Shown piece by piece: positions 1-12,100 of a stretch of 64,000 nt of DNA (positions within the stretch are counted from its first letter, which is position 1; each line of letters begins with the position of its first letter). Location of the stretch: positions 930,001-994,000 of the forward strand of contig OY762943.1 of NCBI GenBank assembly GCA_963667145.1, given 5' to 3'. The DNA is from G963667145 sp963667145 (GTDB lineage Bacteria > Cloacimonadota > Cloacimonadia > G963667145). A model generated the notes under the pieces. It was not told the origin of the DNA. It ran no database searches and worked only from the letters and a program-made list of their open reading frames with translations. A program made the translations under genes and the position numbers.

Positions 1-290
1 CTGCATCTGGCAAAGGCGTAATCTCAGTTACTTCCAACATCGCACCCAAAGCTATCAGCGATATGGTTAGAAGCTGGCAAGAGGGACATCAACAAGACGC
101 CGTGAAAGCAAATCAATATCTGTCCGACCTCAACTCAGCTATGTTTATGGTTACCAATCCTATTCCAGTGAAAGACGCTCTTTGGCAAATGGGAATGATT
201 AAAAGGGAATACCGCTTGCCTCTTTGGTATTTATCCGACGAGCAAAGTGCCAATTTGAAACAAATTTTGAAAAGATACAAATTGATTTGA
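1..290 (+). CDS. dapA: 4-hydroxy-tetrahydrodipicolinate synthase, C-terminal part (5' end outside window)
   Basis: This is the last 95 codons of a gene that enters from the left edge, with in-frame codons starting at base 3 and a TGA stop at 288-290. The segment GKGVISVTSNIAP followed by NPIPVK is the characteristic C-terminal signature of DapA, the enzyme that condenses pyruvate with aspartate semialdehyde in the diaminopimelate/lysine pathway, and the tail length fits a protein of about 290 residues. The Schiff-base lysine and the catalytic tyrosine and threonine of the family lie upstream and cannot be checked here. The stop codon shares its last A with the ATG of the next gene (TGATG), so the two genes are probably co-transcribed and translationally coupled. 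A related NAL/DapA-superfamily aldolase is the alternative, but the NPIPVK motif favours true DapA. Confidence 0.92.
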   Translation, partial: ASGKGVISVTSNIAPKAISDMVRSWQEGHQQDAVKANQYLSDLNSAMFMVTNPIPVKDALWQMGMIKREYRLPLWYLSDEQSANLKQILKRYKLI

Positions 291-1111
291 TGCAACAACC
301 TTTGAAAGTAGATTTACATATACACACCAGCTTCTCCGATGGAGTTTATTCGCCGGAGAAGCTTTTACATATTGCAGATACAAAAAACTTTGATGTCATC
401 GCTTTTGCCGACCACGACAATGTTGACGGCTATTTGCACGGAAAAGCGATAGCTTCCAACTACAAATGCAAATTGATTCCGGGAATAGAAATCAGTTGCT
501 TTCACGAGGGGTTTGATATTCACATCTTGGCGTACAACTTTGACCCTACACACAAGGCTCTTTTGGACGTGATAGAGTACAATTTGCAAGAGCGAGAAGA
601 CAGGATTGCAAGATTTATAGAGAAGCTTGCCGAATACGATGTTTTTCTTACTTTGGAAGAGATAAAAACCGAGAAAACACATATCCTCGGCAGACCTCAC
701 TTGGCTAACGCCTTGGTCAAAGCTGGATACGCCAACACTTATGCGGAAGCCTTCAATAAATATTTGGTGGAAGAATCGCCTACATTCACTCCCAAGAGAG
801 CTTTATCTCCTCTGAAAGTGATAAAAGCTATTAAAGCTGCGGGAGGAATTTCCGTGTTGGCTCATCCTTTTCGCCTAAATCACGAACAGTACATTTACGA
901 CCTGATTAAAATGGGTATCGAAGGCTTGGAGGCGTACTACATCTCTCACAGCAAAGCCCAAGTAAGCAACTATTTGGAAATTGCCCGTGAACACGATTTG
1001 TTCGTGACAGGCGGGAGCGATTTTCATTGGCCAACCAAGAACAAAAATTTCGGAGATTACCACTGTAGCAAGATTAGCAAAGTCTTTTTGCCCGAAATTT
1101 CGTCTATTTAA
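290..1111 (+). CDS. PHP-domain metal-dependent phosphoesterase (TrpH/YciV-like)
   Basis: A 273-residue protein of normal length for the TrpH/YciV group of PHP proteins. The visible metal-binding set is complete: H10-x-H12 and D17 (DLHIHTSFSDG), H42 in ADHDN, E67 in PGIEIS, H78, RPHLA at 135-139, the HP pair at 192-193 in VLAHP, and D244-x-H246 in GGSDFH. Characterised relatives hydrolyse 3',5'-nucleotide bisphosphates or trim RNA 5' ends (RNase AM) using a di- or trinuclear metal site in the cytoplasm; which substrate applies here cannot be decided. The ATG at 290 overlaps the dapA stop. An in-frame codon at 224 would add 22 residues with no family similarity and a long overlap with dapA, so it was not used. 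No strong Shine-Dalgarno sequence precedes 290, consistent with translational coupling. Confidence 0.93.
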   Translation: MQQPLKVDLHIHTSFSDGVYSPEKLLHIADTKNFDVIAFADHDNVDGYLHGKAIASNYKCKLIPGIEISCFHEGFDIHILAYNFDPTHKALLDVIEYNLQEREDRIARFIEKLAEYDVFLTLEEIKTEKTHILGRPHLANALVKAGYANTYAEAFNKYLVEESPTFTPKRALSPLKVIKAIKAAGGISVLAHPFRLNHEQYIYDLIKMGIEGLEAYYISHSKAQVSNYLEIAREHDLFVTGGSDFHWPTKNKNFGDYHCSKISKVFLPEISSI

Positions 1112-1165
1112 GCACCCAAACTTTCACTTAATCCATTAGATTGGATAACTTTATTCGCTATAAAT

Positions 1166-1200
1166 AAAAGGACAACAAATCAATTTGCTGTCCTTTTTTT
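1166..1200. terminator. Rho-independent terminator, probably bidirectional, between converging units
   Basis: A hairpin with arms at about 1166-1180 and 1183-1197 (aaaaggaca-a-caaat pairing with atttg-c-tgtcctttt, one A-C mismatch) is followed by T7 on the plus strand. On the minus strand it is followed by the T-rich run TTTTATTTA. It lies 55 bases past the PHP stop and about 40 bases past the stop of the giant minus-strand gene, so it can serve both. The rest of 1112-1238 shows nothing else. Confidence 0.85.
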
Positions 1201-1238
1201 GGTTTAAATCTTTTAACTTGCGAAAATAACTTTGCCCA

Positions 1239-4200
1239 CTAATCTCTAACCATTACACCTTCCCAACTGTAGTTGTCGATATAAGTAGCGCTGCCACTTC
1301 CCAAAATTCTACCTGCATATCCATTGTATTCACCAACGACTAATGCACCCACAACAGCATTTTTGCTAATAATCGCATTAGAACCAACCCCTACAATACC
1401 TCCCATGCCAATCGTATAAGTAGAATTCCCCGTTAAAGTGTTATTTACAGACAAACATCTGGTCACAGTACTTGCAGAGTATCCGACAATACCACCAATC
1501 CCTCCTGTAGCAGTGGTTTGCGTAAGTTTAGACCAGAAGACTCTACAGTCTTTAACTGTACCGCCAGTTCCTTGGTACGCTAACACACCTCCGACATATC
1601 TGGTACCCTCAATGGTAGCAGAATCCAAAACAACATTTCTAATTGTATCACTCTCCCCTACTGTCTTGGCGAACAGCCCTGCATATTCTTTGCTATTATC
1701 AACTAAATGCAAGCCTGAAATCCTGTATCCATTACCATTGTAATACCCTGAGAAGCCATCTAATGTTGCATTGTAAGGATTGTCACCAGCCGTACCTATA
1801 GGCCAGAAATCTTCCGTGCCACTCATATCTATATCAGCAAGCTGGATGAAATAATATGGACCTTGTACATATTTCCTGTAACCCACCTGCATCAGCGTGC
1901 GAGGACTTACGATTTGATATGGATTGTCAATAGTTCCCTTACCCCTCAAAGTACCAATGATACCATTATCAATGTTCAAAGGAACTTTCTTCAAGGTGAA
2001 GATGTTTCGTATAGGATCACCCGTTAAATTTCTGAAATACGTAGTCGAATTGAAGCCATTGTCTGTCCACATATCATTATCTCCAATGTGGTCAACCATG
2101 TAATATAACTTCCCATCGGAAAGACTAGGAGAATCTCCATATCCACCACCAATGGTTGTGAGCGTGCTATCGCAAATAAGAGTACTAACAGAACCGTATC
2201 CCAAAATTGTGTTAACAGTTGTTGAATTAGGAGAAAAAAGCGTATTACTCATGGCAGCTATACTCGAAAGTGTGCCTCCTTCATACACTCCTATGCCTCC
2301 ACCAACATAATGACCTGTTCTAATCGTATTTATGACAGATATGCCTTGAGCAACTGTTCCTGCTTTAACTCTACCAATCAATCCACCAATTGCAGTTCCA
2401 TTAACAATTAAATTATTTCTGGAAACAACCGCCTCTACAGAACCATTAACAAGTTTGCCAATAACAGCACCTACATTCCCCCTTTCATTTGTAGCCCCAG
2501 AGAAAGAAGAGTTATAGACACCCATACCCGTAATGCTCCCTCCCACAACAGAAGCGAAAAATCCTTGATTGCATTCACTCTCACCGTCAATACAATAATG
2601 TTGCACATCCAGTCCTGTAACACCTCCCAAATTGAAATTCAAATATCCTTTGAAGTCATCTACAGGTCTCCAGTTGCCTGCTTCGGATCCGTTCAAATCA
2701 CTTTCCCAATCAGTAGCAAAAACACTCAAATCTATTACATTGCTGTCTGAATAAGATGGTAATCTAACTTCAACATACTTATCAGCAAGAGGATTGCCCT
2801 CAACAAAGTAGTGCAAGAAGTTCAGCTCTCGTTTAGTAGTAATCTGATAAGGGCTAGCAAGAGTTCCTTCGCCACTGCTAAATTGCAATCTACTCAAAAC
2901 AATGCTGTCGTAATTCATATTCTTTAGGCTCGGTGCAATTTGGAACTCCTTGGTAGTAGAAGCTATCCAACCATTAGCACGAGTAAAGTTTTTGCCTTGC
3001 CAATAGGTGGAATCTACAAAATCGGCAACAATAACGTTATTACCAGTTGAAGCACCATAACTATCAGAAGATGGAGGTGTCTGAACTGAAGTAGATTTTA
3101 GCACTCTGTTGAAATACCAAGCAAATCCATTATTAGCACTAGCATCTACAACCTCTGCCAGTCTATTTATAATTCCACTAGAATTTGTCACCTTCATGCT
3201 ATCCATAATAACACCACAATAAGACAAATCTTTAACCTTAGCAGAAATACCACCCACATAACTATTGGCTTGTAAATATCCGTTCACAGTCAGACAGTTT
3301 GTAAACTTAGCCTCAGGAGCTCGCCCAATTATTCCACCTACTGAATCCCCAGTGGTGGTAACTTTATTATTATAAGATAAAAGATTCTCATATGTATAAG
3401 CATATTCCGACGGACTTTCATCCTCTCCAGCAAACGGACCAACACTATTTTTAGCTCCTCCGTTAATTGTAGAGTTCATAATCGCTAAATTCTTGATAAC
3501 CATGCCACTGGTAGTAGCTTTTATCTTTCCAAAAAGTCCACTCACGCCATCAGTAGCAACTATATTGTTCGTGATTCCCGAAATATAGTGATAGTTCCCG
3601 TCAAACCAACCTTCAAACGGAATGGTGTCTGTGCCTATAGGAACAATATGTCCATGTGTATCTACAATATTAGCTATCATCTTGAAATACATCTCTGGAC
3701 CGTATTTGATGTTATTCAAGTCCGCTACAGTCTGCACCTGATATGGAGCGAAATAAGAACCATCTCCTCCAGCAAAAGTCTTCGGATTGGGAACTCCAAA
3801 ATCTACATAACCAGAATCGATGCTATTGGGAACCCATTTCCCAGCAGGCACAAATACATCGTTGGGAGCTGATGTCACTGGCCAGCGGAAATTATCAACC
3901 ATGTCCAAAATAACATAACTATCAAAATGGTCAGAATTGTAAGCTAAAAGTGAAATAGATTTGCCATGGACAGTGGTTTTGCCTGTCAAATTGGATGGTA
4001 CGATTTCTCCATTAACAATCGCATTTCTATAAGCAAAATTCCCTTCCAAGCTACCACCACTATTACTACCCACAACTCTACCACCAGATGTTGTATAAGT
4101 AATGGAATCTGCTATGGAACTACAATATTTAAGCGACCCTGTATTCGATCCAACAATGCCTCCAACAGTTTGTCCGCTCAAGCTGTTCCCAGCGGACAGG

Positions 4201-7200
4201 CTACTGGTAATCTCATTAATATTTTGACCAAGAATGCTGCCAATAGCTGTACCTGATGAAGAAGAAACTTTGCTGTCTTTCACCAAAACATTACGAATCT
4301 TTCCGTAGTTATACGGACTGAGAACCCCCGCAACAAGAGCACCAGTATGAGCAATCTCAGCACCATAAATGCTAAGATATTTCACTTCCGCATCAGTTAC
4401 ACCTGCCTTCCCTATGCTCCTAAATAACCCTGCAGTATTAACATTTTCAATCTTCATGTTGGAAACGCTATAGCCATTACCATCGAAATTCCCCAAGAAA
4501 TATCCATCTTTGCCACCTATCGGCACCCAATTGCCATTGGTTGCATCGTCAAAATCGACAGTATCGCAATTCACATTACCTTTCATAATGAAATATTTGC
4601 CACTTTGAGCAAAAGCTCTGACTAAATTCAATTGCTCCAAGCTGACAATAGTGAAAGGCATATTTGAAGAACCATCTCCAGCGGAGAAACGAAGAACTTC
4701 AGGACTGGCATCTTCTATAGACATTCCTGTCAAAACAGGTGCACATTGCCAATCTTCTTTATCTTCTGCCCAAGACCAAGCACCCGTAGTGGCAGAAATA
4801 AAGTTGGCATAGAAACTGCTGTCCAAAATAGTTGGGAAATCGATAGATTTGCCACTTGTTCCTGACAAACCGGCTGTTCCATTACCAATAGAATCTATTA
4901 TCCAAGCGTAAGCACCACCAATAGTCCCACCAGGAATTCCCCCATTCCCAGAAATTCTGCCCGTTGTCTTCCCTACAAGTGTTTTATTGAAAGCCACAAC
5001 ATCATCAAAAGTACCAGAAGAAACTGAGCCTACTATTCCTCCAACATTAGAGTTGGCTTCATCCCCACTTAGGACAGTATTCAACGCTATTAATCTGTCA
5101 CAATCAGAAGAAACACTCTTACCTATAACACCACCGACAGAACTGCCTGAGGCAGTGCCAACCACACGGCAACTTGCCAAATAAATATCTCTAATTGTTC
5201 CTGAGGTAACATTACCAACTAACGTTCCCACTGTTGCACCTGCACTACTATCTACCACCTCACAATTTATCAATCCCAAATTCTCAACAACTGCAGTACC
5301 TTTTATTTCCGAAATCAAACCACTCGTGCCATCAGTAGTAACAATTTTAATATTCTTGATAACATGACCTTTGCCACTAAAGACTTTACCGTCAAGAGGA
5401 GCAATCGGTTCAAAGTTTCCATCACCTTCATAAAAATCGTCATTGTCAGTAAAAGTTATATTTTTGGTAACAACAAAAGAATCCACAGCACTTAAGGTTG
5501 AATATGAAGAAACAAATGCTAAGGCAGTAGGCGTACTAATTTCCATGGTTTTCTCTGGAATGCCCAAAGCTCCCGAAATCTCTGTTACGCCTATTTCAAA
5601 AGAACTACTATTGAAAATTTTCAAAGCAGGTATAGTTCTGTATGCTGTAGAAAGAGTAGAAGTAGTCCATTCGGATGTACCCAAAGCTAAATTCGCGAAT
5701 ATATCAGCGGCTCTTGTAACATGCAAGAAGAGGTTTTTACCATTAGCTGTCGTTTTACCAGTGCCTATCACCCAAGAAGTATCAGCATCTGTTACCAAAT
5801 TAGTCTCAGCCAATGAGTAAGCGGAATCGACACTACCACTGCCAAGGCTGGAAACTTTATAAATATTTGCTCCTTTCAATAAGCGAGCAGAAGAGTAAAC
5901 TTTATTGATAGTTCCACCTGCTTGCTCGGCAACTATACCCCCAACATTGCCAACACTCGTAATAACGCTATCAGCTGAAGCAATAGATGTAATCAATCGC
6001 CCGCCCGTCATTTTGCCAATAAGAGTACCAACAGCACGCAAACCAGTAATATTGTTATTTATAGTATTAACATTTTGGATAGTTCCACCTGTTTGCTCTC
6101 CACAGACAATAGCTATATTTTTACCACTGGCAATCTTAATATCAGCCGAATCAACTTGCACCTGATCAATTATTCCACTTTCCAATTTGCCACAAACTAC
6201 AGCACTCATATCTCCTAAGGTAATAGAAATCTTAGCTTTGCTTAAACGCAATTTTTCTATTTTGTCTCCTGCAAAATAACCAACCAAAGCTCTATGAGGA
6301 TATCCAGAATTTATTCCAAAATTGTTATACGAAAGATCCAACCCTTTTATTGTGAATTCTGCACCTGAAAGACTACCCATAAACGCTTTGCTATAATTTG
6401 CATAGCCTATAGGAGAATAACCCACATATCCAGAGAAATCAAGGTCGTTGCCCAAAACAAAACTATCTACCAAACGTAACCCTGCAGGGAACACAGTAGA
6501 ATTAACCTTAAGATAATCTTTCGCAACCAAGCGTACATCCCCAATAGCATCCAATTGAATTGGCTTGGTTACAATATAATATCCCTCTCCATTTTTATCC
6601 ATTTTCAAGCTGTTGCTCAAAATGGAAGTATCTATCTCTCTAACATTATCTATCAAAATAGGATATGAATAAAGATTGCGAAGTTCATAATTCTCATTAC
6701 CAGTAATATCTTCGGACATTAATATTCTGTTCTCTGCAATAAACGCTCCACTTGTATCTCCAGCTGTATATGCCCCTACTTTATTTGTAATCTCGGTGTA
6801 ATCTGCAGCTCCTACCTTCACTTTGTTATGAATAGCATAGCTATTAATAATCTTTCCAGCAATCATATTGCCGACAAATTGAGCGTTGCTTCCTGCATCG
6901 TCTCTATCAATTTTATTACCCAAAGCGTATGAAGACGAAATTAGACCTTGAGTCAGTTTCCCTACCAAAAGTCCAACTCCACCTAAGGTACCTGAAGTAT
7001 TAATATCATAAACATAGCTCTTACTAATTCCTGTAGTGATGTCGTCACTAGCCAATTCTCCAACAAGGCCGCCAACGTAAGTTCCGCCTTTGATAGTTAC
7101 TAAGCTATCAGCATAAGAAGTAGATAAATTAGTGTTGTTGCTCAGCTTACCCACCAAGCCACCTACAATCTTGCCACCTTCTATAGTAGCTCTAACTTTG

Positions 7201-9149
7201 AACCCGCTTAAGCTTCCACTATAAGCATGACCAACCAAACCACCATAATATGCATCTGTTCCCGCACTAGAAGTTCCTGTACTAATACTTATTCCTCCAG
7301 TAGAAGTGTCCACCAAGATAGCTCCCACAGATGCACTCAATTTTCCGAACATTCCGCCGACAGCAGACTTTTCTCCCCCAGCAACAAGCAAATCAATTGT
7401 TCCCTTGTAATCTATGTTCAATCTATTTGTAGAAACACAAATTCCTGCAATTCCACCAACTGCCGAAGAATCCCCAGCAGTATTCACAGAAGTTGATGAG
7501 AACTCAAATTGTGAAATTGAACTTGTATCAATTGTGAAAGTATTCGCTTCCAAATATCCTGCATATCCACCAACTGCCGAGCTATCTCCAACAGCAAATG
7601 CAAAAGATTTCAAACTTAATTTTTCCACTGCCGTCACATTTACGTTAGAAGAAGATGCATACCCGTAAACTCCACCCATGTAAACTTTCCTGTTGGCAAA
7701 AGCAGGATCGCTAAAATCAAAATTAGCAACAACATTACAACCGCTCGTAGTGGAAGAATTGGCATAACCGGTCAATCCACCAGCAAACAGATTGGTTACA
7801 GAAGAAAGTCCACTGTTGAACGCTACATTGCTTCTCACATCTACATCGGTATATTTACTTCCTGTAGCAGTTTCATAGCCAACAGCACCTCCAACATATC
7901 CTTTAGGGGCACTAGCCTTAAATTGAACGGAATCTATTTTTACATTCCCCAAGCTCAAAGCCTTAGAACATCCTACTACTCCACCAATGTGTATATTGCT
8001 ATTAGTAGATGTAGCTGATAAATACTTGTTGGGAGCAAGAGATAACTTGATAGAATCATTTGTAGAGCCTATGCTCAAAGAAGATCTAATATTTTTAGTT
8101 CTACCAGCAACTATTCCCACGCAAGCAATTCCACTGGTAGAATTTGCAACTAAACTGTCACATCCTTGGATATTAAATTTCTCCATATATCCACTTGTAT
8201 AGTCGAACATACCTACAAGCCCACCAACATGTACATCGCCACTAGCTACACCTTTAACACTCTTGATGCTACCGATGGATATGTTGCTAATTAAGGCTGC
8301 TTTGCTATATCCAATAAATCCACCAACTGTAGCAATACTCACATCAGAAAAACCAGCTTCTATAGTCGGAAGGTTTGTTGCGGTAATATTTTTGTAAGAA
8401 GAACCATCTCGGTCAAAACCTACAAAACCACCAAGTCTCACTTCAGTACCAGCAATACCAGATTTAATCTTGAGTCCACCCGCTATATCCACTTCACTAT
8501 TGGTAATAGCACCCCAGAATGTACCAATAAATCCACCTCCAACTGCATTAGTATAAAGATTAGTGCTACTACCAGCAAGAACTTTACAACTATCCACCGA
8601 ACTATAGCCCGTCAATTCTCCAGCAAGACCGCCCACATAGGATTTACCAATAATATTTTTGTTAAGATAAACAGAATCTTTGATTAACGTTCCAGTTCCA
8701 CTTCCACCTCCTATTAACCCACCCACATAATCGACGCCTGAAACACTATCGTTGAATGTAACAACAACATCCGAAATAGTCGTGTTTCCTGTAAGTTCAG
8801 CAACCAAACCACCGAAATACTTAGCAGATGTTGTTACTACAGAAGTAGTGTATATAATTTTCAAGTTCTTAATAGTTGCCGAGTTAGTAGAGCCAAATAG
8901 ACCTATTCTGATTCGATTCAAATCCACAACAGACACGGTAACGGTATGCCCATTGCCATTAAACTCTCCAATAAACGGATTCTCGGGACTTCCCATAGCA
9001 ACCAAACTATCAACTCCCTCGAAAGTTATATCATTTGCCAACTCTACACTAATACTTCCACTGACTTTGCCTTTGGATATTTGTTCTGCCAAATCAATAA
9101 ATTCACTAGCAGTCGTAATATTATACTTACCATTTACCAACCCATAAGT
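1239..9149 (-). repeat. GLUG-type (beta-helix-like) C-terminal region, copy 1, seven cassettes
   Basis: About 2,640 residues. Seven cassettes start near 9150, 6600, 5540, 4690, 3790, 2880 and 1950. Most have the order G-x-G-T/S-x-x-x-P-Y/F-x-I (entry), D-I-x-F/M, P-I-G, F-x-G-x-F-D/N-G-N-G-Y/H-x-I, G-L-F, then strings of G-G-L/I/F-V/I-G with I-x-N/D-x-x-V/L. The first cassette is followed by about 20 G-G-x-x-G motifs spaced about 40 residues apart. This is the pattern of the Pfam GLUG motif, thought to form right-handed beta-helices. Confidence 0.82.
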
Positions 9150-12100
9150 CCGATAAAGAGTATTGCTCCAACTTGTATACATAGTGTCGTCTTTGGGAGC
9201 ATTCAAAACACCTTTCTTAATCCTATAAAAATATCTAGTGCCCATACTGGTCTTCCCTAAAGGACTATTAGTTACATTAGAGTCCAAGAACATTGTGTCA
9301 CCCAAAATCAAATCACCAATACCCAAAACTGTAGCCATAGCCGCAGGTTCATAGTTATCATCTTGATTCTCAAAAGTAGAAAGCGTGTCTCTACCTATTA
9401 TATAAGCATATCCTTCTGTACTTGGCTTCTCCCACTTGAGTTTAATACCATACCTTACAGAGTTTTCCAGAATATAGTCAATGTCAGTTAAATTCGGTCC
9501 TTCCATTTTGAGATAACCATAATAATCTTTAGTCCCATCTGTGCTATCTTTAATTACCTTAGATCTAAAGACTGTTCCCGAACCATAATCTATGACTCCT
9601 TGCACAGAATAAACATATTTCTTAGCCTCTTTTAACTCTGTAGGGAATATTTGGTCATCAGCATTGTCATCGATGTAGTATTCATTAAGCCCAGTGGAAG
9701 TAATCACAGACAACTCTTTAACATTAACCGTATCCCTATCTTCCTCTAAATATCTTCCCAAAGAATCTTCCAAATATCTTGCCACAACATAATAACTCAC
9801 GGTATCAGGAGTAATCCCCACAGTATCATAATCACTAGTATCTCTATATGGATTGAATTGAGTAAATCTAAAGACAATTTTGTTTGTATATTTTCCTAAA
9901 CTTGCACTATAAGCAGTATTGGTTCTTGAGGAATCGTTTGACCAGCGATAATCGTACAACATATCCATGCTGTCGGAAACGATATGCATAGTGTCTTGCA
10001 ATCTACTTATAATCTTAGCTCTCAATAGATAGCGATATTGTTTGCCTATCTCTTTGGCGGTGGCGAATAGTCCTGTTCCGCTGTCTTTGATAGTTATAAT
10101 AACATCATCCGTTACAGTTTGTTTCGTAACCTTATCGCTAATATCAACAAAGGTATCTACTTCTGGAGTAATTTTCCTGGTTAAATCATAACCATCTGGT
10201 ATCACTCCATCTCTAAAATTAAGTCCCTGTGACCAGAATAGCTTAACTCCCCCAGCAATAAAATCAAAGTCAACCGAAGAGAAAGTGCTCTTGATATATC
10301 CGTATTTTCTATCAACAGGAGTAAATCCAAATTTAGTACTCATCGTTTTATCTTCGCCGTCAACATTCACAACGCTCTCAGCCACTAAGCCATAATAGTA
10401 GATTTTACCGTTTAATACAGTACCATCTGTCCAAGTTACAGAATCTCCCACAGCTACACTGGCTGCTTGTGTGTTTGTCCAAGAATTAAGTACGGAAGAA
10501 GTGGTTGGCAAAGTATCCACATATCTGTAAAGTTTATAAGAAGATACTCCTTCTATCGTATCAAAAACTACCGATAAATTGGTTTCATCCTTGCTAATCC
10601 TCAGGTTAGCTTTCCCCAACGGCAAATAAACATCTTGTGATGTAACTGGAGAGTAAACCGAAGCACGTTTATCGTTGCTGTAGTATACCTTAACTTTATA
10701 ATAATAAAAATTCCCTGGAGAAACTAAAGCACTGTCTATAGCTATAGATGTAGCTAAGCTGTCGCTAGTGGAAGCCACTGTGGCAAATACACCCTTTTTG
10801 GTGTTAGCAGCTTGATAAACCACATAAGAATCAACTTCACTTCTTTTATAAAATTCTCTAAGGCCTGCCCAACTAACCACAATAGAATCTTTAGTAGAAT
10901 TGTACTCAGCAGAAATCCCCACAACAGACTGACTGGCTATCACACCCGAATCTTCCATAGACAAATCAGAATAACGAAGGTTCCCTTTTAGACTCTTTAC
11001 GTAAGACTTAACTACAAAATAGTAATCATAAATACTATCGGCTCTACCCAAGAAATCTTTTGGCTTATATTCCAAAACGGTGTCGTATTCGCTAGGACTT
11101 TCTACACTATCTATCGGGTCAAAATTGGCAAGTAAACTACTCTTTGCTAGATAGACCCAGTAACCATGTGCATTCTTCTCATAATTCCACTTAATCACAA
11201 TCTCGCTGGTATCTAGATAGCCATCAGCATATTGGTCTTTTTTCTCCCACCACACACTGTCAGGCGGAGCAAGTTTGATATATCCAGTATCCAAATTGCT
11301 ATAATTAATTAGCCCGTTTTTATAAACTCTAATTTGATAAACATATTCCGAATTTGCTAACAAAGTTGTAGAACTATCCAAAAATTCTGTTGTTGTGCTA
11401 GCATTAATTTTCAAAGTATCTACCCTACTTGGTATATTACCAGAATTTGTACGATAGAGAACTATAGAATCGGCATATTTTGGAGTTGTGTATTCAATTT
11501 TGATTGTATCGGTAATAGTCCCAAGACTCGCTGAAAGAATATAAGCACTGTCAGGGAATGTATAGCCCACTACCATAACAGAATCTTTGGAAAGAATAGT
11601 ATGATTAGATTCACCGTTAATTATAGTTTCCTTAATGACATACTCAGCCCTTATATCGTACTTGTAATTTTGCCCTCTTTCGATAGTTGTACCAAAACTT
11701 GTTCCTCCAACAGTATCAACATAAATACTATCAGTGGTTCTGATAGAACCTAGAACAACACCACTTGTGTCATATTTGGTCAAAATGTAAGTAGGCGACT
11801 CTCCATTTTTAAAATAACGAACCCTATCCCAAGACAAAATTATGCTATCTTGATAAGGTACAAATTCAGTTGCATATGTTCCTCCAGCAGAAGCGGAAAA
11901 CCCTTTTACATTCGGCATAGCTAAGAACCCGTATTTAGGTTTACTCGCATTAGAAGCAACACTACTAATGGAAACAACACAACGATAGAAATAAAGATTT
12001 CCAACCGTCAAGTCATTATCGGAAGGCGTATCCATGGCATAATACAGTGTATCTGTTCCAGGAACTTTATATGAAGCCACTCCGCTCATCTTATACTCAT

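Noticed and set aside
224..289. A longer N-terminus for the PHP protein
   Set aside because: The extra 22 residues are the dapA coding sequence read in another frame. The TGATG overlap at 288-292 is a typical coupled start.
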